A stretch of DNA of 64,000 nt from Ruegeria sp. ANG-S4 (GTDB lineage Bacteria; Pseudomonadota; Alphaproteobacteria; Rhodobacterales; Rhodobacteraceae), in NCBI RefSeq assembly GCF_000814005.1, contig NZ_JWLK01000004.1, positions 186,001 to 250,000 on the forward strand, read 5' to 3'. Below, in pieces: positions 46,975 through 56,908 of this stretch. The notes beneath the pieces are model-generated. The model searched no databases. It was not told the DNA's origin and worked only from the letters and a program-made list of their open reading frames with translations. The position numbers and the translations under genes were made by a program. Position 1 is the stretch's first letter. Each line of letters opens with the position of its first letter.

Positions 46975-48478
46975 ATTCATCCCCAAAGCGCTCGCGCAGG
47001 ACGTTCTTTTGCACCTTGCCCATCGTGTTGCGTGGCAGTTCATCCAGCAAAATCAATTTGCGGGGATGTTTGAAACGCGCCAATTGTTCCTGGACGGATG
47101 CCAAGATCGTTGGAAGATCGGGTGACACCCCCGGTTCCGGGACCAGAATTCCTAATGGCGTTTCGCCAAAGTCCGGATGGGGTACCCCGATTACGGCACT
47201 TTCCAGCACCCCGGCTTGCTGGTCCAGAACGAGTTCAAGCTCTTTCGGGTAGATGTTGAACCCGCCGGAAATGATCAGGTCCTTGCCGCGCCCGACAATG
47301 TGAAGATAGCCATCCGCGTCCACGCGCCCCAGATCGCCGGTGATAAAGAACCCGTCCTCGCGCAGTTCGTCAGCCGTTTTCTCGGGCATTTCCCAATATC
47401 CCTGAAACACGTTCGGCCCGCGCGTTTCAATCATGCCAATCTCGCCTTGCGGCAAACCCTCGCCGTTGTCCGGGTCGGTGATCTTCACTTCGACACCCGG
47501 CAGCGGAAAGCCAACCGAACCGGCACGCCGCTCGCCGTCATAGGGGTTCGACGTTGTCATGTTGGTTTCGGTCATGCCGTATCGTTCGAGGATACGGTGT
47601 CCGGTGCGGGCCGCGAACTTTTCATGCGTCTCGGCCAGCATTGGGGCCGACCCGGAAATGAACAGTCGCATGTTCTGCGTCAGATCAGAATTGAATCGAT
47701 CATCGCCCAGCAGACGCGTGTAGAATGTCGGGACGCCCATCATCGAAGTGGCTTGAGGCATCAATCGCAGCATTTCGTCCAGATCGAACCTGGGCAAAAA
47801 TATCATTGCACCGCCCGAAGCGAGAACAACATTTGTTGCCACAAACAAACCGTGAGTGTGAAAAATTGGCAGAGCGTGCAGTAGCACATCGTCTTCTGTA
47901 AATCGCCACAGCTCGGCAAGGGTTTCAGCGTTTGACAGCAAATTCGCCTGCGTCAGCATCGCACCCTTGGACCGTCCGGTTGTCCCGGATGTATACAGCA
48001 GCGCGGCCAAGTCATCTTCACCCCGTGCCACAGGTTCAAAGGCGGGCAGCATACCGAACGCAAGACGCATCAGAGTGCCGGAACCATCGGCGTTCAAAGT
48101 CTCTAACCGCGCGTTCTGCGCCTGTGCGATAGGCAACAGGTCGTCAGACTTCTCAGCGTCGCAAACAATCAGCGCCGCCCCGCTGTTATCTATAAAATAC
48201 GTCAGCTCACCCGTCGTGTAGGCCGTGTTGAGCGGTAGGAAAACCAGCCCGGCTTGGACGCACGCGGCATAAATCGCCAAGGCCTCGGGTGACTTTTCGA
48301 CTTGAACGGCGACGCGGTCGCCGGGGGCCAGTCCCATACCCGTCAGCGCGTTGGCAATGCGCGCAGCCATGTCCAGAAAGTCGGCATGGGTCAGAAAACG
48401 CCCGTCGGCGAGCCGCAAAAACGGGGTTTGCTTGCCAAGATGCCGTCCGAACAAACGATCAAAAAGCGGGTTGGCCAT
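46961..48478 (-). CDS. matB: Malonyl-CoA synthetase (acyl-CoA ligase family)
   Basis: MatB activates malonate (and some methylmalonate) to malonyl-CoA with ATP. The 505-residue AMP-forming ligase has the P-loop LLYTSGTTGRSKGAMLTQANL, RYGMTETNM, the hinge DGFFITGDLGRVDADGYLHIVGRGKDLIISGGFNIYPKE and the C-terminal adenylation Lys in LPRNTMGKVQKNVLR. The MTETNM and PLPGVEVKI region fits MatB-like sequences. No malonate decarboxylase is adjacent, so another short dicarboxylate is possible. The 3' end overlaps the convergent metallophosphatase gene by 14 bases. Confidence 0.82.
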   Translation of the reverse strand: MANPLFDRLFGRHLGKQTPFLRLADGRFLTHADFLDMAARIANALTGMGLAPGDRVAVQVEKSPEALAIYAACVQAGLVFLPLNTAYTTGELTYFIDNSGAALIVCDAEKSDDLLPIAQAQNARLETLNADGSGTLMRLAFGMLPAFEPVARGEDDLAALLYTSGTTGRSKGAMLTQANLLSNAETLAELWRFTEDDVLLHALPIFHTHGLFVATNVVLASGGAMIFLPRFDLDEMLRLMPQATSMMGVPTFYTRLLGDDRFNSDLTQNMRLFISGSAPMLAETHEKFAARTGHRILERYGMTETNMTTSNPYDGERRAGSVGFPLPGVEVKITDPDNGEGLPQGEIGMIETRGPNVFQGYWEMPEKTADELREDGFFITGDLGRVDADGYLHIVGRGKDLIISGGFNIYPKELELVLDQQAGVLESAVIGVPHPDFGETPLGILVPEPGVSPDLPTILASVQEQLARFKHPRKLILLDELPRNTMGKVQKNVLRERFGDEFTSD

Positions 48479-48576
48479 ACCTTCGTCCCTTCCGAACCGA
48501 TGCACTGCAGAACCTCGGATGTCTGTATCGGAAAATCGCGAAGGGTAAAGCCCCGCCGGGTACGATCGCGGCTATT

Positions 48577-49281
48577 TTAGAACCGGGTGGTCATGCGATA
48601 CCCGGCTGCAAAATACAGCTTCGCAAAGGTCACCGGTTGGCCCTGCAGCCATGTGATGCGTTCAGCGGTAAACACAGGCTCGTCTCTGGGCACATCCAGA
48701 AAACCCGCCACAACCTCATCTGCGCGGCTTGCCAGAAACGCCAGTTCGACATTTGTGAAGGGTACGGTTTCGACGAGCCACTCATTTGGTCCCAGCGTCG
48801 AAAAGTCGGCCTGCTCGACCTGCGGTACACTTTGGACGACGATACAACGATCCTCGAATTGGAATGGCGTGTTGTTCGAATAGTGCATGCATCGCACGTG
48901 GACCACGCGTTGCGCTTGTTTCAATGCCAGGCGCGCGGTCAGCCATTCAGGTGCATCCACCGTCTCTGCCGACACCAAGGCATAGCGATACGCACCCCCT
49001 TGCGCTTCGATCTCGTCGCGGATCAGCGGAATGGTAAATCGGGCTTGGCGATGCGGTGCGCGCAAAACACGGGTTCCCGCTTTGCGCCGACGTTCCAGAA
49101 ACCCTTCTTCGGCGAGTTCCCGCATCGCACGGTTAACTGTTGTACGGGTACAGGAAAACTCGAGCGCGAGCGCTTGTTCGTTCGGCAACAGGGTGTCAGG
49201 TTTCCAGACGCCGGACCGGATGCGATCCAGCACTGTTTGCTTGATGTCTTTGTAACTGGTTGTGTCGCTTGATTGGCTCAT
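48577..49281 (-). CDS. hutC: Histidine utilization repressor HutC (GntR family)
   Basis: HutC represses hut genes until urocanate accumulates. The 234-residue GntR/HutC-subfamily protein has an N-terminal winged helix (YKDIKQTVLDRIRSGVWKPDTLLPNEQALALEFSCTRTTVNRAMRELAEEGFLERRRKAGTRV). The UTRA effector domain includes VVHVRCMHYSNNTPFQFEDRCI and FLDVPRDEPVFTAERITWLQGQPVTFAKLYFAAGYR. It lies 27 bases after hutF and is probably cotranscribed with it, hence autoregulated from the hutF-hutI intergenic region. Confidence 0.94.
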   Translation of the reverse strand: MSQSSDTTSYKDIKQTVLDRIRSGVWKPDTLLPNEQALALEFSCTRTTVNRAMRELAEEGFLERRRKAGTRVLRAPHRQARFTIPLIRDEIEAQGGAYRYALVSAETVDAPEWLTARLALKQAQRVVHVRCMHYSNNTPFQFEDRCIVVQSVPQVEQADFSTLGPNEWLVETVPFTNVELAFLASRADEVVAGFLDVPRDEPVFTAERITWLQGQPVTFAKLYFAAGYRMTTRF

Positions 49282-49308
49282 ATCGGCTTTGATTCAGGGG
49301 TTTTCGGA

Positions 49309-50664
49309 CTATATGTCGGCCAGCAGGTCTGTAACCGCGGCCGAGTAGGCGGGGACGATCCGGTCACGGGCGATGTGCCGCCCGCCCCGCACCACGTGGC
49401 GCCCGGCTGACCACAAATCCGTCACAAGACCATCGGTTGCCGCAAAGCACAGCCCGTCGAGCAATTGATCGTCGGCCAGCGTTGAAAGGGCCGGATGCGC
49501 CCGATCTATCGCGACGAAATCGGCGCGTTTCCCGACCGCAATCTCGCCGCTGTTGCGCCCGAGCGCCTGCGCGCCGCCCTGTAACGCGCCGGAATACAGC
49601 GCCTGTCCAACCGACCCTTGTTCGCGTACCAAAACCGTACGCGCGCGATCACGCAAGCGCTGAGAATATTCCAGCGTCCGTAACTCCTCTGGCATCGAAA
49701 TGCGAACGTTAGAGTCTGATCCAATGCCAAACCGGCCATTGCTGCCGACATATACAGATCCGTTGAAAATACCATCTCCTAGGTTTGCTTCGGTTATCGG
49801 GCACAAACCCGCCACAGCGCCCGACAAGGCCAGCGCGCGGGTTTCGTCATCCGTCATATGCGTTGCGTGGATCAGGCACCATCGTGCGTTCACGTCTACG
49901 TTGTTCAACAACCAATCAACAGGACGTTGGCCCAGTTCGGCCTGAACGTCCTGAACCTCTTTCACCTGCTCGGCGATGTGGATGTGAACGGGGCCGGTTG
50001 CATGTTCTTGCAGGACCCGTTTCAGATCGTCTGGCGTCGTGGCCCGCAGGGAATGGGGGGCAATTCCCAAGACGGCGTCTTCCGCAGGCAGGTGTTTCCG
50101 GCAGGTTTCGACCAGACGAAGGTAACGATCGACACCGTTGCCGAACCGCAATTGACCGCCGGAAAGCGCCTCTTGCCCTGTACCGCCATAGGAATAGAGG
50201 ACCGGCAACAAGGTCAGGCCTATCCCGGTTTCCGCGGCTGCTGCGCATATGCGTTGGCTGAGTTCCGACAAATCCGAATAGGGAGTACCGCCTTGTTGAT
50301 GGTGAACATAATGGAACTCGCCAACAGCGGCATAACCCGCCTCCTGCATCTCCATGAAGGTCAGGGCGGCGATGGCTTCGATCTGCTCGGGTGTCAGCTT
50401 TTCAAGAAAGCGGTACATAAGGCTGCGCCAGGTCCAGAAGCTTTCTTTGCCCGCCATTTTGACCTCGGTCCGACCAGCCATGGCGCGCTGAAAGGAGTGA
50501 CTGTGCAGGTTTCCCAAGGCCGGCAGCAGCAGCTCGACTTGAATATCGTCGGCATGGGCCGCGCCCCCGGAATCAACCGCAGTGACAAGCCCGCCACTGA
50601 ATTCAACGCGAAGGTTCTTTGCCCAATTAGAGCCTAAAAAGGCGGTTTTTGCATGGATCGGCAT
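49309..50664 (-). CDS. hutF: Formimidoylglutamate deiminase
   Basis: HutF deaminates N-formimidoyl-glutamate to N-formylglutamate, the branch that needs HutG. The 451-residue amidohydrolase has LPALGNLHSHSFQRAMAG (metal HxH), GIAPHSLRATTP, HIHIAEQVKEVQDVQ (His) and LCPITEANLGDGIF with the catalytic region, plus GSDSNVRISMPEELR. ATG 50664 was chosen, giving a normal length; the open frame runs much further upstream across hutI but without support. It is divergent from hutI. Confidence 0.95.
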   Translation of the reverse strand: MPIHAKTAFLGSNWAKNLRVEFSGGLVTAVDSGGAAHADDIQVELLLPALGNLHSHSFQRAMAGRTEVKMAGKESFWTWRSLMYRFLEKLTPEQIEAIAALTFMEMQEAGYAAVGEFHYVHHQQGGTPYSDLSELSQRICAAAAETGIGLTLLPVLYSYGGTGQEALSGGQLRFGNGVDRYLRLVETCRKHLPAEDAVLGIAPHSLRATTPDDLKRVLQEHATGPVHIHIAEQVKEVQDVQAELGQRPVDWLLNNVDVNARWCLIHATHMTDDETRALALSGAVAGLCPITEANLGDGIFNGSVYVGSNGRFGIGSDSNVRISMPEELRTLEYSQRLRDRARTVLVREQGSVGQALYSGALQGGAQALGRNSGEIAVGKRADFVAIDRAHPALSTLADDQLLDGLCFAATDGLVTDLWSAGRHVVRGGRHIARDRIVPAYSAAVTDLLADI

Positions 50665-50677
50665 CGTATATCCATTT

Positions 50678-50690
50678 TGTGTAGACTTTA
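50678..50690. promoter_or_regulatory. Candidate HutC operator
   Basis: TTGTGTAGACTTT in the 81-base gap between hutF and hutI matches the TTGTATAGACAA-type HutC site at 9 of the first 12 positions. A partner half TACACA at 50698-50703 makes a wider dyad with TGTGTA (50679-50684 region). HutC is encoded two genes away. Confidence 0.45.
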
Positions 50691-50745
50691 AGTTTTTACA
50701 CATATACGTAAAAAGCGTCCGGTAGGGGAACCAAAAAGAATCGTC

Positions 50746-51951
50746 ATGACCAACAAAATAATTCTTCAGGCGGCCTCGGTTGCGACCCTGCAAGGCAGTG
50801 GGTCCTATGGTCTGATCGGCAATGGTATCATCGCGATTGAAGGGCAGACCGTTGTGTGGGTCGGATCGGCGTCTGATCTCCCGTCGCAGTTTCGGGATTG
50901 GCCAAGACGGGATTATGGGCATCGGTTGGTGACGCCGGGCCTGATTGATGCGCACACGCACGTTGTCTTTGCGGGCAACCGCGCAAAAGAATTCGAGATG
51001 CGCCTGAATGGTGCCACTTATGAAGAGGTTGCGCGCGCAGGCGGCGGAATACTGTCCACCGTCACGGCAACCCGTGCCGCGTCCGAAGATGCTTTGCTGG
51101 CCGATGCTTTGCCGCGTGTGGATGCTTTGATCGCCGAAGGTGCGGTGTGCATCGAGGTCAAATCCGGCTACGGCCTGGACACCGAAACGGAATTGCGAAT
51201 GCTGCGGGCCGCGCGCCGGATCGCGCAAATACGCCCGATCCGTGTTGTGACCAGCTTTCTGGGTGCTCACGCCATTCCGCCAGAATACACAGGTCGGGGC
51301 GACTCCTATATCGATGAGGTGTGTATCCCCACACTGAAGACCGCGCATGCCGAGGGGTTGGTTGATGCGGTGGATGGATTTTGCGAAGGGATCGCTTTCG
51401 CCCCGAACCAGATCGCGCGGGTCTTTGATGCAGCACGGGATCTTGGGTTGCCGGTGAAACTGCATGCCGAACAGTTGTCAAACCTTGGTGGGGCAAAGTT
51501 GGCGGCCTCTTACGGCGCATTGTCGTCAGATCATGTCGAATATCTGGACCAAGATGGTGTTGCAGCAATGGCAGATGCAGGCTCGGTCGCAGTGCTGCTG
51601 CCCGGCGCGTTCTATACTCTGGGTGAAACGAAGGTGCCCCCGGTCGGACAGCTTCGCAAACACGGCGTGCCGATGGCTTTGGCCACGGACTGCAACCCGG
51701 GGTCTTCGCCGATGACATCCCTGTTGCTGACAATGAATATGGGATGCACGTTGTTCGGGATGACACCGCAAGAGGCGTTGGCCGGCGTGACCCGACACGC
51801 GGCGCAGGCGCTTGGTCTTCCAGACACCGGGATAATCGCACCCGGCTATCGCGCAGATTTGGCGGTATGGGACGTCACCGACCCGGCCGAATTATCATAT
51901 CGAATAGGATTCAACCCGTTGCATCAACGTATCTTTGGAGGCCTGGAATGA
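50746..51951 (+). CDS. hutI: Imidazolonepropionase
   Basis: HutI hydrolyses imidazolone propionate to N-formimidoyl-glutamate. The 401-residue amidohydrolase has [95 protein letters not shown] and [12 protein letters not shown], which contain the metal and substrate residues. It heads the plus-strand hutIHGU operon, and its stop overlaps the hutH start (ATGA). Confidence 0.97.
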   Translation: MTNKIILQAASVATLQGSGSYGLIGNGIIAIEGQTVVWVGSASDLPSQFRDWPRRDYGHRLVTPGLIDAHTHVVFAGNRAKEFEMRLNGATYEEVARAGGGILSTVTATRAASEDALLADALPRVDALIAEGAVCIEVKSGYGLDTETELRMLRAARRIAQIRPIRVVTSFLGAHAIPPEYTGRGDSYIDEVCIPTLKTAHAEGLVDAVDGFCEGIAFAPNQIARVFDAARDLGLPVKLHAEQLSNLGGAKLAASYGALSSDHVEYLDQDGVAAMADAGSVAVLLPGAFYTLGETKVPPVGQLRKHGVPMALATDCNPGSSPMTSLLLTMNMGCTLFGMTPQEALAGVTRHAAQALGLPDTGIIAPGYRADLAVWDVTDPAELSYRIGFNPLHQRIFGGLE

Positions 51952-53483
51952 CGGCCCTAACCCTTGTTCCGGGTCAGGCTACTTTGGCGCAGCTGTCGCG
52001 GGTCTACTGGGACGAGGCATCGGTCTTGTTGGATCAGCGGTGCCGCCCTCAGGTCGAGGATGCAGCCGCCCGCATTGCCCAAGCTGCAGCTGGATCAGAC
52101 CCTGTTTATGGCGTCAACACCGGTTTTGGTAAGCTGGCCAGCCTCAAAATAGCGCCCGAAGATACTTCTACCCTGCAACGGAACCTGATCCTCAGCCATT
52201 GTTGTGGCGTGGGCGAGGCGGTTCCGCGCCGCGTTGTTCGTCTGATGATGTCGCTGAAGCTGCTGTCGTTTGGACGCGGCGCTTCGGGTGTTCGCTGGGC
52301 ATTGATCGAGTTGCTGCAAGAGATGCTGGCCCGGAAAGTCATACCGGTCATTCCCGCGCAAGGATCGGTCGGCGCTTCGGGCGATCTTGCACCCTTGGCG
52401 CATTTGGCCGCGGTCGTCATCGGAGAGGGCACCGCGCTGGTGGATGGTGTCGAAATGCCCGGTGCCCAGGCGCTGCATTCCGTAGGATTAGAGCCTGTTC
52501 AGCTTGGACCCAAGGAAGGTCTGGCATTCATCAACGGAACGCAGTTTTCCACCGCATACGCGCTGGCCGGATTGTTCGAAAGCTGGCGAGCGGCGCAGAA
52601 TGCGCTGGTGATTTCAGCGGCTTCGACCGATGCAATCATGGGCTCGACTGCCCCTTTGCAACCCGGCATTCACGATCTGCGCGGACATCGCGGTCAGATC
52701 GAGGCTGCGTCGGCCATGCGCGCGACGTTGCAGGGATCAGAGATCCGCGAAAGTCATCGCGAGGGCGATACCCGCGTTCAGGATCCGTACTGTATCAGGT
52801 GCCAACCCCAAGTGACCGGAGCAGCGATGGATGTGATCCGGCAGGCCGCCGCGACGTTGGCGGTCGAGGCAAATGCGGCGACGGACAATCCACTGGTCCT
52901 GGCCGAAGATGGTAGCATCGTCTCGGGCGGGAATTTTCACGCGGAACCTGTCGGGTTTGCTGCCGACATGATCGCCCTTGCCTTGTCCGAGATCGGAGCC
53001 ATTGCGCAGCGCCGGATCGCCTTGATGGTCGATCCGGCCCTCAGTTTTGACCTGCCACCGTTTTTGACGCCCGAGCCTGGATTGAACTCGGGCCTCATGA
53101 TCGCCGAGGTGACCACTGCGGCGCTGATGAGCGAGAACAAGCATCTGGCCAACCCCTGTGTCACCGACTCGACGCCAACCTCTGCCAATCAGGAAGATCA
53201 CGTTTCAATGGCTGCACATGGTGCGCGACGTCTGACCCGGATGGTCGAGAACCTGAATTACATACTTGGGATCGAACTGCTTTGTGCGGCACAGGGTATC
53301 GAATTTCGCGCGCCTTTGTCGACGAGCGCGGCCTTGCAGGGTGTTGTGGCGCGGTTGCGCGCGGATATTCCGGCGCTGGGCGACGATCGTTATCTCGCAC
53401 CCGACCTGGAAACCGCACGGGCAATCGTCGCGGAAGGCGAAATCCTGAAGGCAGTAAACGTCAAACTGCCTGGGCTGTTCTGA
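51948..53483 (+). CDS. hutH: Histidine ammonia-lyase
   Basis: HutH removes ammonia from histidine to give urocanate using an MIO cofactor self-made from an Ala-Ser-Gly triad. The triad is Ala143-Ser144-Gly145 in [16 protein letters not shown]. The 511-residue protein also has [11 protein letters not shown] with the active-site Tyr, and [17 protein letters not shown] 51948 overlaps the hutI stop; its own stop overlaps the hutG start by one base (TGATG). Confidence 0.98.
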   Translation: MTALTLVPGQATLAQLSRVYWDEASVLLDQRCRPQVEDAAARIAQAAAGSDPVYGVNTGFGKLASLKIAPEDTSTLQRNLILSHCCGVGEAVPRRVVRLMMSLKLLSFGRGASGVRWALIELLQEMLARKVIPVIPAQGSVGASGDLAPLAHLAAVVIGEGTALVDGVEMPGAQALHSVGLEPVQLGPKEGLAFINGTQFSTAYALAGLFESWRAAQNALVISAASTDAIMGSTAPLQPGIHDLRGHRGQIEAASAMRATLQGSEIRESHREGDTRVQDPYCIRCQPQVTGAAMDVIRQAAATLAVEANAATDNPLVLAEDGSIVSGGNFHAEPVGFAADMIALALSEIGAIAQRRIALMVDPALSFDLPPFLTPEPGLNSGLMIAEVTTAALMSENKHLANPCVTDSTPTSANQEDHVSMAAHGARRLTRMVENLNYILGIELLCAAQGIEFRAPLSTSAALQGVVARLRADIPALGDDRYLAPDLETARAIVAEGEILKAVNVKLPGLF

Positions 53484-54280
53484 TGCAGGTCTTTGATGTT
53501 CATCGCGGTGACGGCCCGATCGTTCTCGGGCAGCCCCACGGGGGAACATATGTGCCCGAGGACATCGCCGACCGGCTGAACGAAAACGGAAGCCAGCTTG
53601 CCGATACCGATTGGCACATAAACAGGCTCTATGAAGGGATTTGGCCCACTGCGACCGTCGTTCAATCCCATGTGCATCGCTACGTGATTGACGCGAACCG
53701 CGACCCTGCGGGTGTCTCGCTCTATCCGGGTCAGAACACGACAACTCTTGTGCCGATGACCGATTTTGATGGCAAATCCATTTGGCAGGACGGCAAAGAA
53801 CCAACCGAAGGCGATGTAGAAGCCCGAAGACAGGCCTACCATGCCCCTTACCATACCGCGCTGGCGGCAGAGTTGGATCGGGTAAAGGCCAAACACGGGA
53901 TCGCCGTCTTGTTCGACTGCCACTCGATCCGCAGCCGAATTCCGTTTTTGTTTCAAGGCACCCTGCCGGAAATGAACATTGGCACCGACGGCGGCGCAAC
54001 CTGCGCGCCCGCGATCGAGGCCATTGCGCATGAGTTCTCTGCCTCGTCGCCCTATAGCACCGTTCTGAACGGACGGTTCCGGGGGGGATGGACCACCCGT
54101 CACTATGGGCGCCCGTCCGAGGGGGTGCATGCGATTCAGATGGAATTGGCGCAGTCCGCTTACCTGACAGCTGAGGCCGCGCCATGGGCTTATGACGAAC
54201 GAAAGGCGAGGCGCCTGCGCCGCTGGCTGCACGACATCCTCGACGCCATCGAAGACACTGCATTGGAGCTTGCATCATGA
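53483..54280 (+). CDS. hutG: N-formylglutamate deformylase
   Basis: HutG hydrolyses N-formylglutamate to glutamate and formate, the last step of the five-enzyme hut route. The 265-residue protein has the N-formylglutamate amidohydrolase signatures [65 protein letters not shown] and [19 protein letters not shown]. It starts inside the TGATG overlap with hutH and ends overlapping hutU (ATGA), so all four genes are translationally coupled. Confidence 0.95.
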   Translation: MQVFDVHRGDGPIVLGQPHGGTYVPEDIADRLNENGSQLADTDWHINRLYEGIWPTATVVQSHVHRYVIDANRDPAGVSLYPGQNTTTLVPMTDFDGKSIWQDGKEPTEGDVEARRQAYHAPYHTALAAELDRVKAKHGIAVLFDCHSIRSRIPFLFQGTLPEMNIGTDGGATCAPAIEAIAHEFSASSPYSTVLNGRFRGGWTTRHYGRPSEGVHAIQMELAQSAYLTAEAAPWAYDERKARRLRRWLHDILDAIEDTALELAS

Positions 54281-55959
54281 CCGACCCACGCAAGAATACC
54301 CGCGATATCTACCCGCCGACAGGTCCGGAACTGAACGCCAAAAGCTGGGCGACCGAAGCGCCCTTGCGGATGTTGATGAACAACCTGCATCCGGACGTAG
54401 CCGAGAATCCACACGAACTGGTGGTGTATGGGGGTATCGGTCGCGCGGCCCGCACCTGGAAGGATTTCGACACTATTGTTGCCGGTTTGAAGGATCTGGA
54501 GGAAGACGAGACCCTTGTCGTCCAGTCCGGCAAGCCGGTTGCGATCATCCGAACCCACAAGGATGCACCGCGCGTGTTGATCGCGAATTCGAACCTCGTT
54601 CCGCATTGGGCGACGTGGGATCACTTCAACGAACTCGATAAGAAGGGTCTGATGATGTACGGCCAGATGACGGCCGGGTCGTGGATCTATATCGGCACGC
54701 AGGGCATCGTTCAGGGCACCTATGAAACCTTCGCCGAAGCGGGTCGTCAGCACTATGGCGGTGCTCTCAAGGGCAAGTGGATTCTGACGGGCGGTTTAGG
54801 TGGAATGGGCGGTGCGCAGCCTCTGGCCGCGGTGTTTGCGGGCGCGTGCTGTCTGGCGGTCGAATGTAACCCGGACAGCATCGACTTCCGCCTGCGCACC
54901 AAATACCTTGACGAGCGGGCCGACACGCTGGACGAAGCGCTTGAGATGATCGATCGCTGGACCAAAGCGGGTGAGGCGAAATCGGTCGGCTTACTGGGTA
55001 ACGCCGCCGAGGTTTTCCCGGAAATATACCGTCGGATGACCGAAGGCGGGATGCGTCCCGACATCGTCACTGATCAGACCAGCGCGCATGATCCGATCAA
55101 CGGGTATTTGCCGCTGGGCTGGTCTTTGGCGCAATGGCGCGAAAAAAGTGAAACAGACCCTAAATCAGTAGAAACAGCCGCGCGTGCTTCGATGAAACAG
55201 CACGTATCCGCGATGGTTGATTTCTGGAATGCAGGCGTTCCGACGCTGGATTACGGCAACAATATCCGTCAGGTCGCGCAGGATGAAGGGCTTGAGAACG
55301 CCTTTGCCTTCCCCGGTTTCGTCCCTGCCTATATCCGCCCGCTGTTCTGCAAAGGCATTGGTCCGTTCCGTTGGTGCGCCCTGTCTGGCGATCCCGAGGA
55401 TATCTACAAGACCGACGCCAAGATGAAAGAGCTGTTCCCCGAGAACGAACACCTGCATCGGTGGCTGGACATGGCGCAGGAACGGATCGCGTTTCAGGGC
55501 CTACCCGCCCGCATCTGTTGGATCGGTCTGGGTGACCGTCATCGCGCGGGATTGGCGTTAAACGAAATGGTCGCCAGTGGCGAGTTGAAAGCACCGGTTG
55601 TCATCGGGCGCGATCATCTGGATTCGGGCTCGGTCGCCAGCCCGAACCGCGAGACCGAGGCGATGCTGGATGGCTCGGACGCCGTGTCTGACTGGCCGCT
55701 GCTGAATGCGCTGATCAACACCGCCAGCGGTGCGACTTGGGTGTCGCTGCATCACGGTGGTGGGGTTGGCATGGGCTTCAGCCAGCATGCGGGTGTTGTG
55801 ATCTGTGCAGATGGCACCGAGGACGCCGCGCGGCGGTTGGAGCGGGTGTTGTGGAACGATCCGGCCTCGGGCGTGTGGCGACACGCGGATGCGGGGTATG
55901 AGGCCGCGAAGGACTGTGCCCGGGCACATGGGCTGCGTCTGCCGGGTATTCTGGGGTAG
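54277..55959 (+). CDS. hutU: Urocanate hydratase
   Basis: HutU hydrates urocanate to imidazolone propionate with tightly bound NAD+. The 560-residue protein shows [55 protein letters not shown] (NAD site), [38 protein letters not shown] and [24 protein letters not shown] with the active-site Cys in the last motif. It closes the hutIHGU operon; serB follows after 67 bases. Confidence 0.98.
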   Translation: MTDPRKNTRDIYPPTGPELNAKSWATEAPLRMLMNNLHPDVAENPHELVVYGGIGRAARTWKDFDTIVAGLKDLEEDETLVVQSGKPVAIIRTHKDAPRVLIANSNLVPHWATWDHFNELDKKGLMMYGQMTAGSWIYIGTQGIVQGTYETFAEAGRQHYGGALKGKWILTGGLGGMGGAQPLAAVFAGACCLAVECNPDSIDFRLRTKYLDERADTLDEALEMIDRWTKAGEAKSVGLLGNAAEVFPEIYRRMTEGGMRPDIVTDQTSAHDPINGYLPLGWSLAQWREKSETDPKSVETAARASMKQHVSAMVDFWNAGVPTLDYGNNIRQVAQDEGLENAFAFPGFVPAYIRPLFCKGIGPFRWCALSGDPEDIYKTDAKMKELFPENEHLHRWLDMAQERIAFQGLPARICWIGLGDRHRAGLALNEMVASGELKAPVVIGRDHLDSGSVASPNRETEAMLDGSDAVSDWPLLNALINTASGATWVSLHHGGGVGMGFSQHAGVVICADGTEDAARRLERVLWNDPASGVWRHADAGYEAAKDCARAHGLRLPGILG

Positions 55960-56026
55960 GGCAAACAGGCTCTGGCGAAAATGCTGCGCCTGCGATATGC
56001 GCAGGTGACTTTGCCGGAGATCGAAT

Positions 56027-56902
56027 ATGTTTGTTGCCACGCTTCTGACCAACCCCGATGCGCCATCGCTTGAAGCGGCGTTGGTCGATTCGATGCGGAA
56101 CGCATGGGGTGGCAGCGAGGTGAACTGGTTGCATCCCGGTGCGGCGGCGGAATTCCAATTGCCACACAAACCCGGAAACCTTTGGGATATCTGGGCCGAT
56201 CTGCAGCCTATGGGCGTCGACCTTGTCGTTCAGCCTGCCGAGGGCAGACGCAAAAAGATGCTGCTGGCCGATATGGACAGCACGATGATCCAGCAGGAAT
56301 GCATCGACGAACTGGCGGACGAGGCAGGGGTCGGGGAGCGCGTCAAAGACATCACCGCCCGCGCGATGAACGGTGAGTTGGACTTTGAAGGCGCGTTGAT
56401 TGAACGCGTCGGGCTTCTGAAAGATCTGGATGTTGGCGTGATCGGTAAGGTTCTGGATGAACGGATCACGCTTATGCCAGGCGGCAAGGCGTTGTTGGCG
56501 ACGATGCGTGCGAATGGGGCATATGCCGCCTTGGTTTCAGGGGGGTTCACGGCCTTCACCGCAAAGGTCGCTGAAAAACTGGGGTTTGATGAGAACCGGG
56601 CCAACACGCTGCTGGCCGAGGCGGGCAAACTGACTGGGGATGTTGCGCGACCCATTCTGGGGCGGCAGGCAAAGATCGAGGCACTCGAAGAAATCTCAAA
56701 CCGGCTGGGGATTGCCGAGGCGGATGTGATTGCCGTTGGCGACGGAGCCAACGATCTGGGCATGCTGGGTCGGGCCGGGACTGGCGTGGCACTGCACGCC
56801 AAACCATCGGTTGCCGCAAAGTGCGACGTGCGTGTGAATCACGGCGACCTTACGGCCCTACTGTATCTTCAGGGCTATTCCCGCGCAGACTTTGTGGTCT
56901 GA
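56027..56902 (+). CDS. serB: Phosphoserine phosphatase
   Basis: SerB dephosphorylates phosphoserine to serine, completing the pathway begun by serA and serC earlier in the window. The 291-residue HAD protein has an N-terminal ACT-like region of about 75 residues and the catalytic LLADMDSTMIQQECIDELADEAG (nucleophile Asp, acid/base Asp). SGGFTAFTAKVAEKLGFD and VGDGANDLGML supply the remaining HAD motifs. ATG 56027 follows CCGGAGATC. It is convergent with the caspase-like gene with a six-base gap. Confidence 0.96.
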   Translation: MFVATLLTNPDAPSLEAALVDSMRNAWGGSEVNWLHPGAAAEFQLPHKPGNLWDIWADLQPMGVDLVVQPAEGRRKKMLLADMDSTMIQQECIDELADEAGVGERVKDITARAMNGELDFEGALIERVGLLKDLDVGVIGKVLDERITLMPGGKALLATMRANGAYAALVSGGFTAFTAKVAEKLGFDENRANTLLAEAGKLTGDVARPILGRQAKIEALEEISNRLGIAEADVIAVGDGANDLGMLGRAGTGVALHAKPSVAAKCDVRVNHGDLTALLYLQGYSRADFVV

Positions 56903-56908
56903 TCGCCG

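Noticed and set aside
49309..51465. Much longer reading frame for hutF (718 residues)
   Set aside because: The N-terminal 267 codons run antisense through hutI and match nothing in HutF. The normal start at 50664 gives the usual length.
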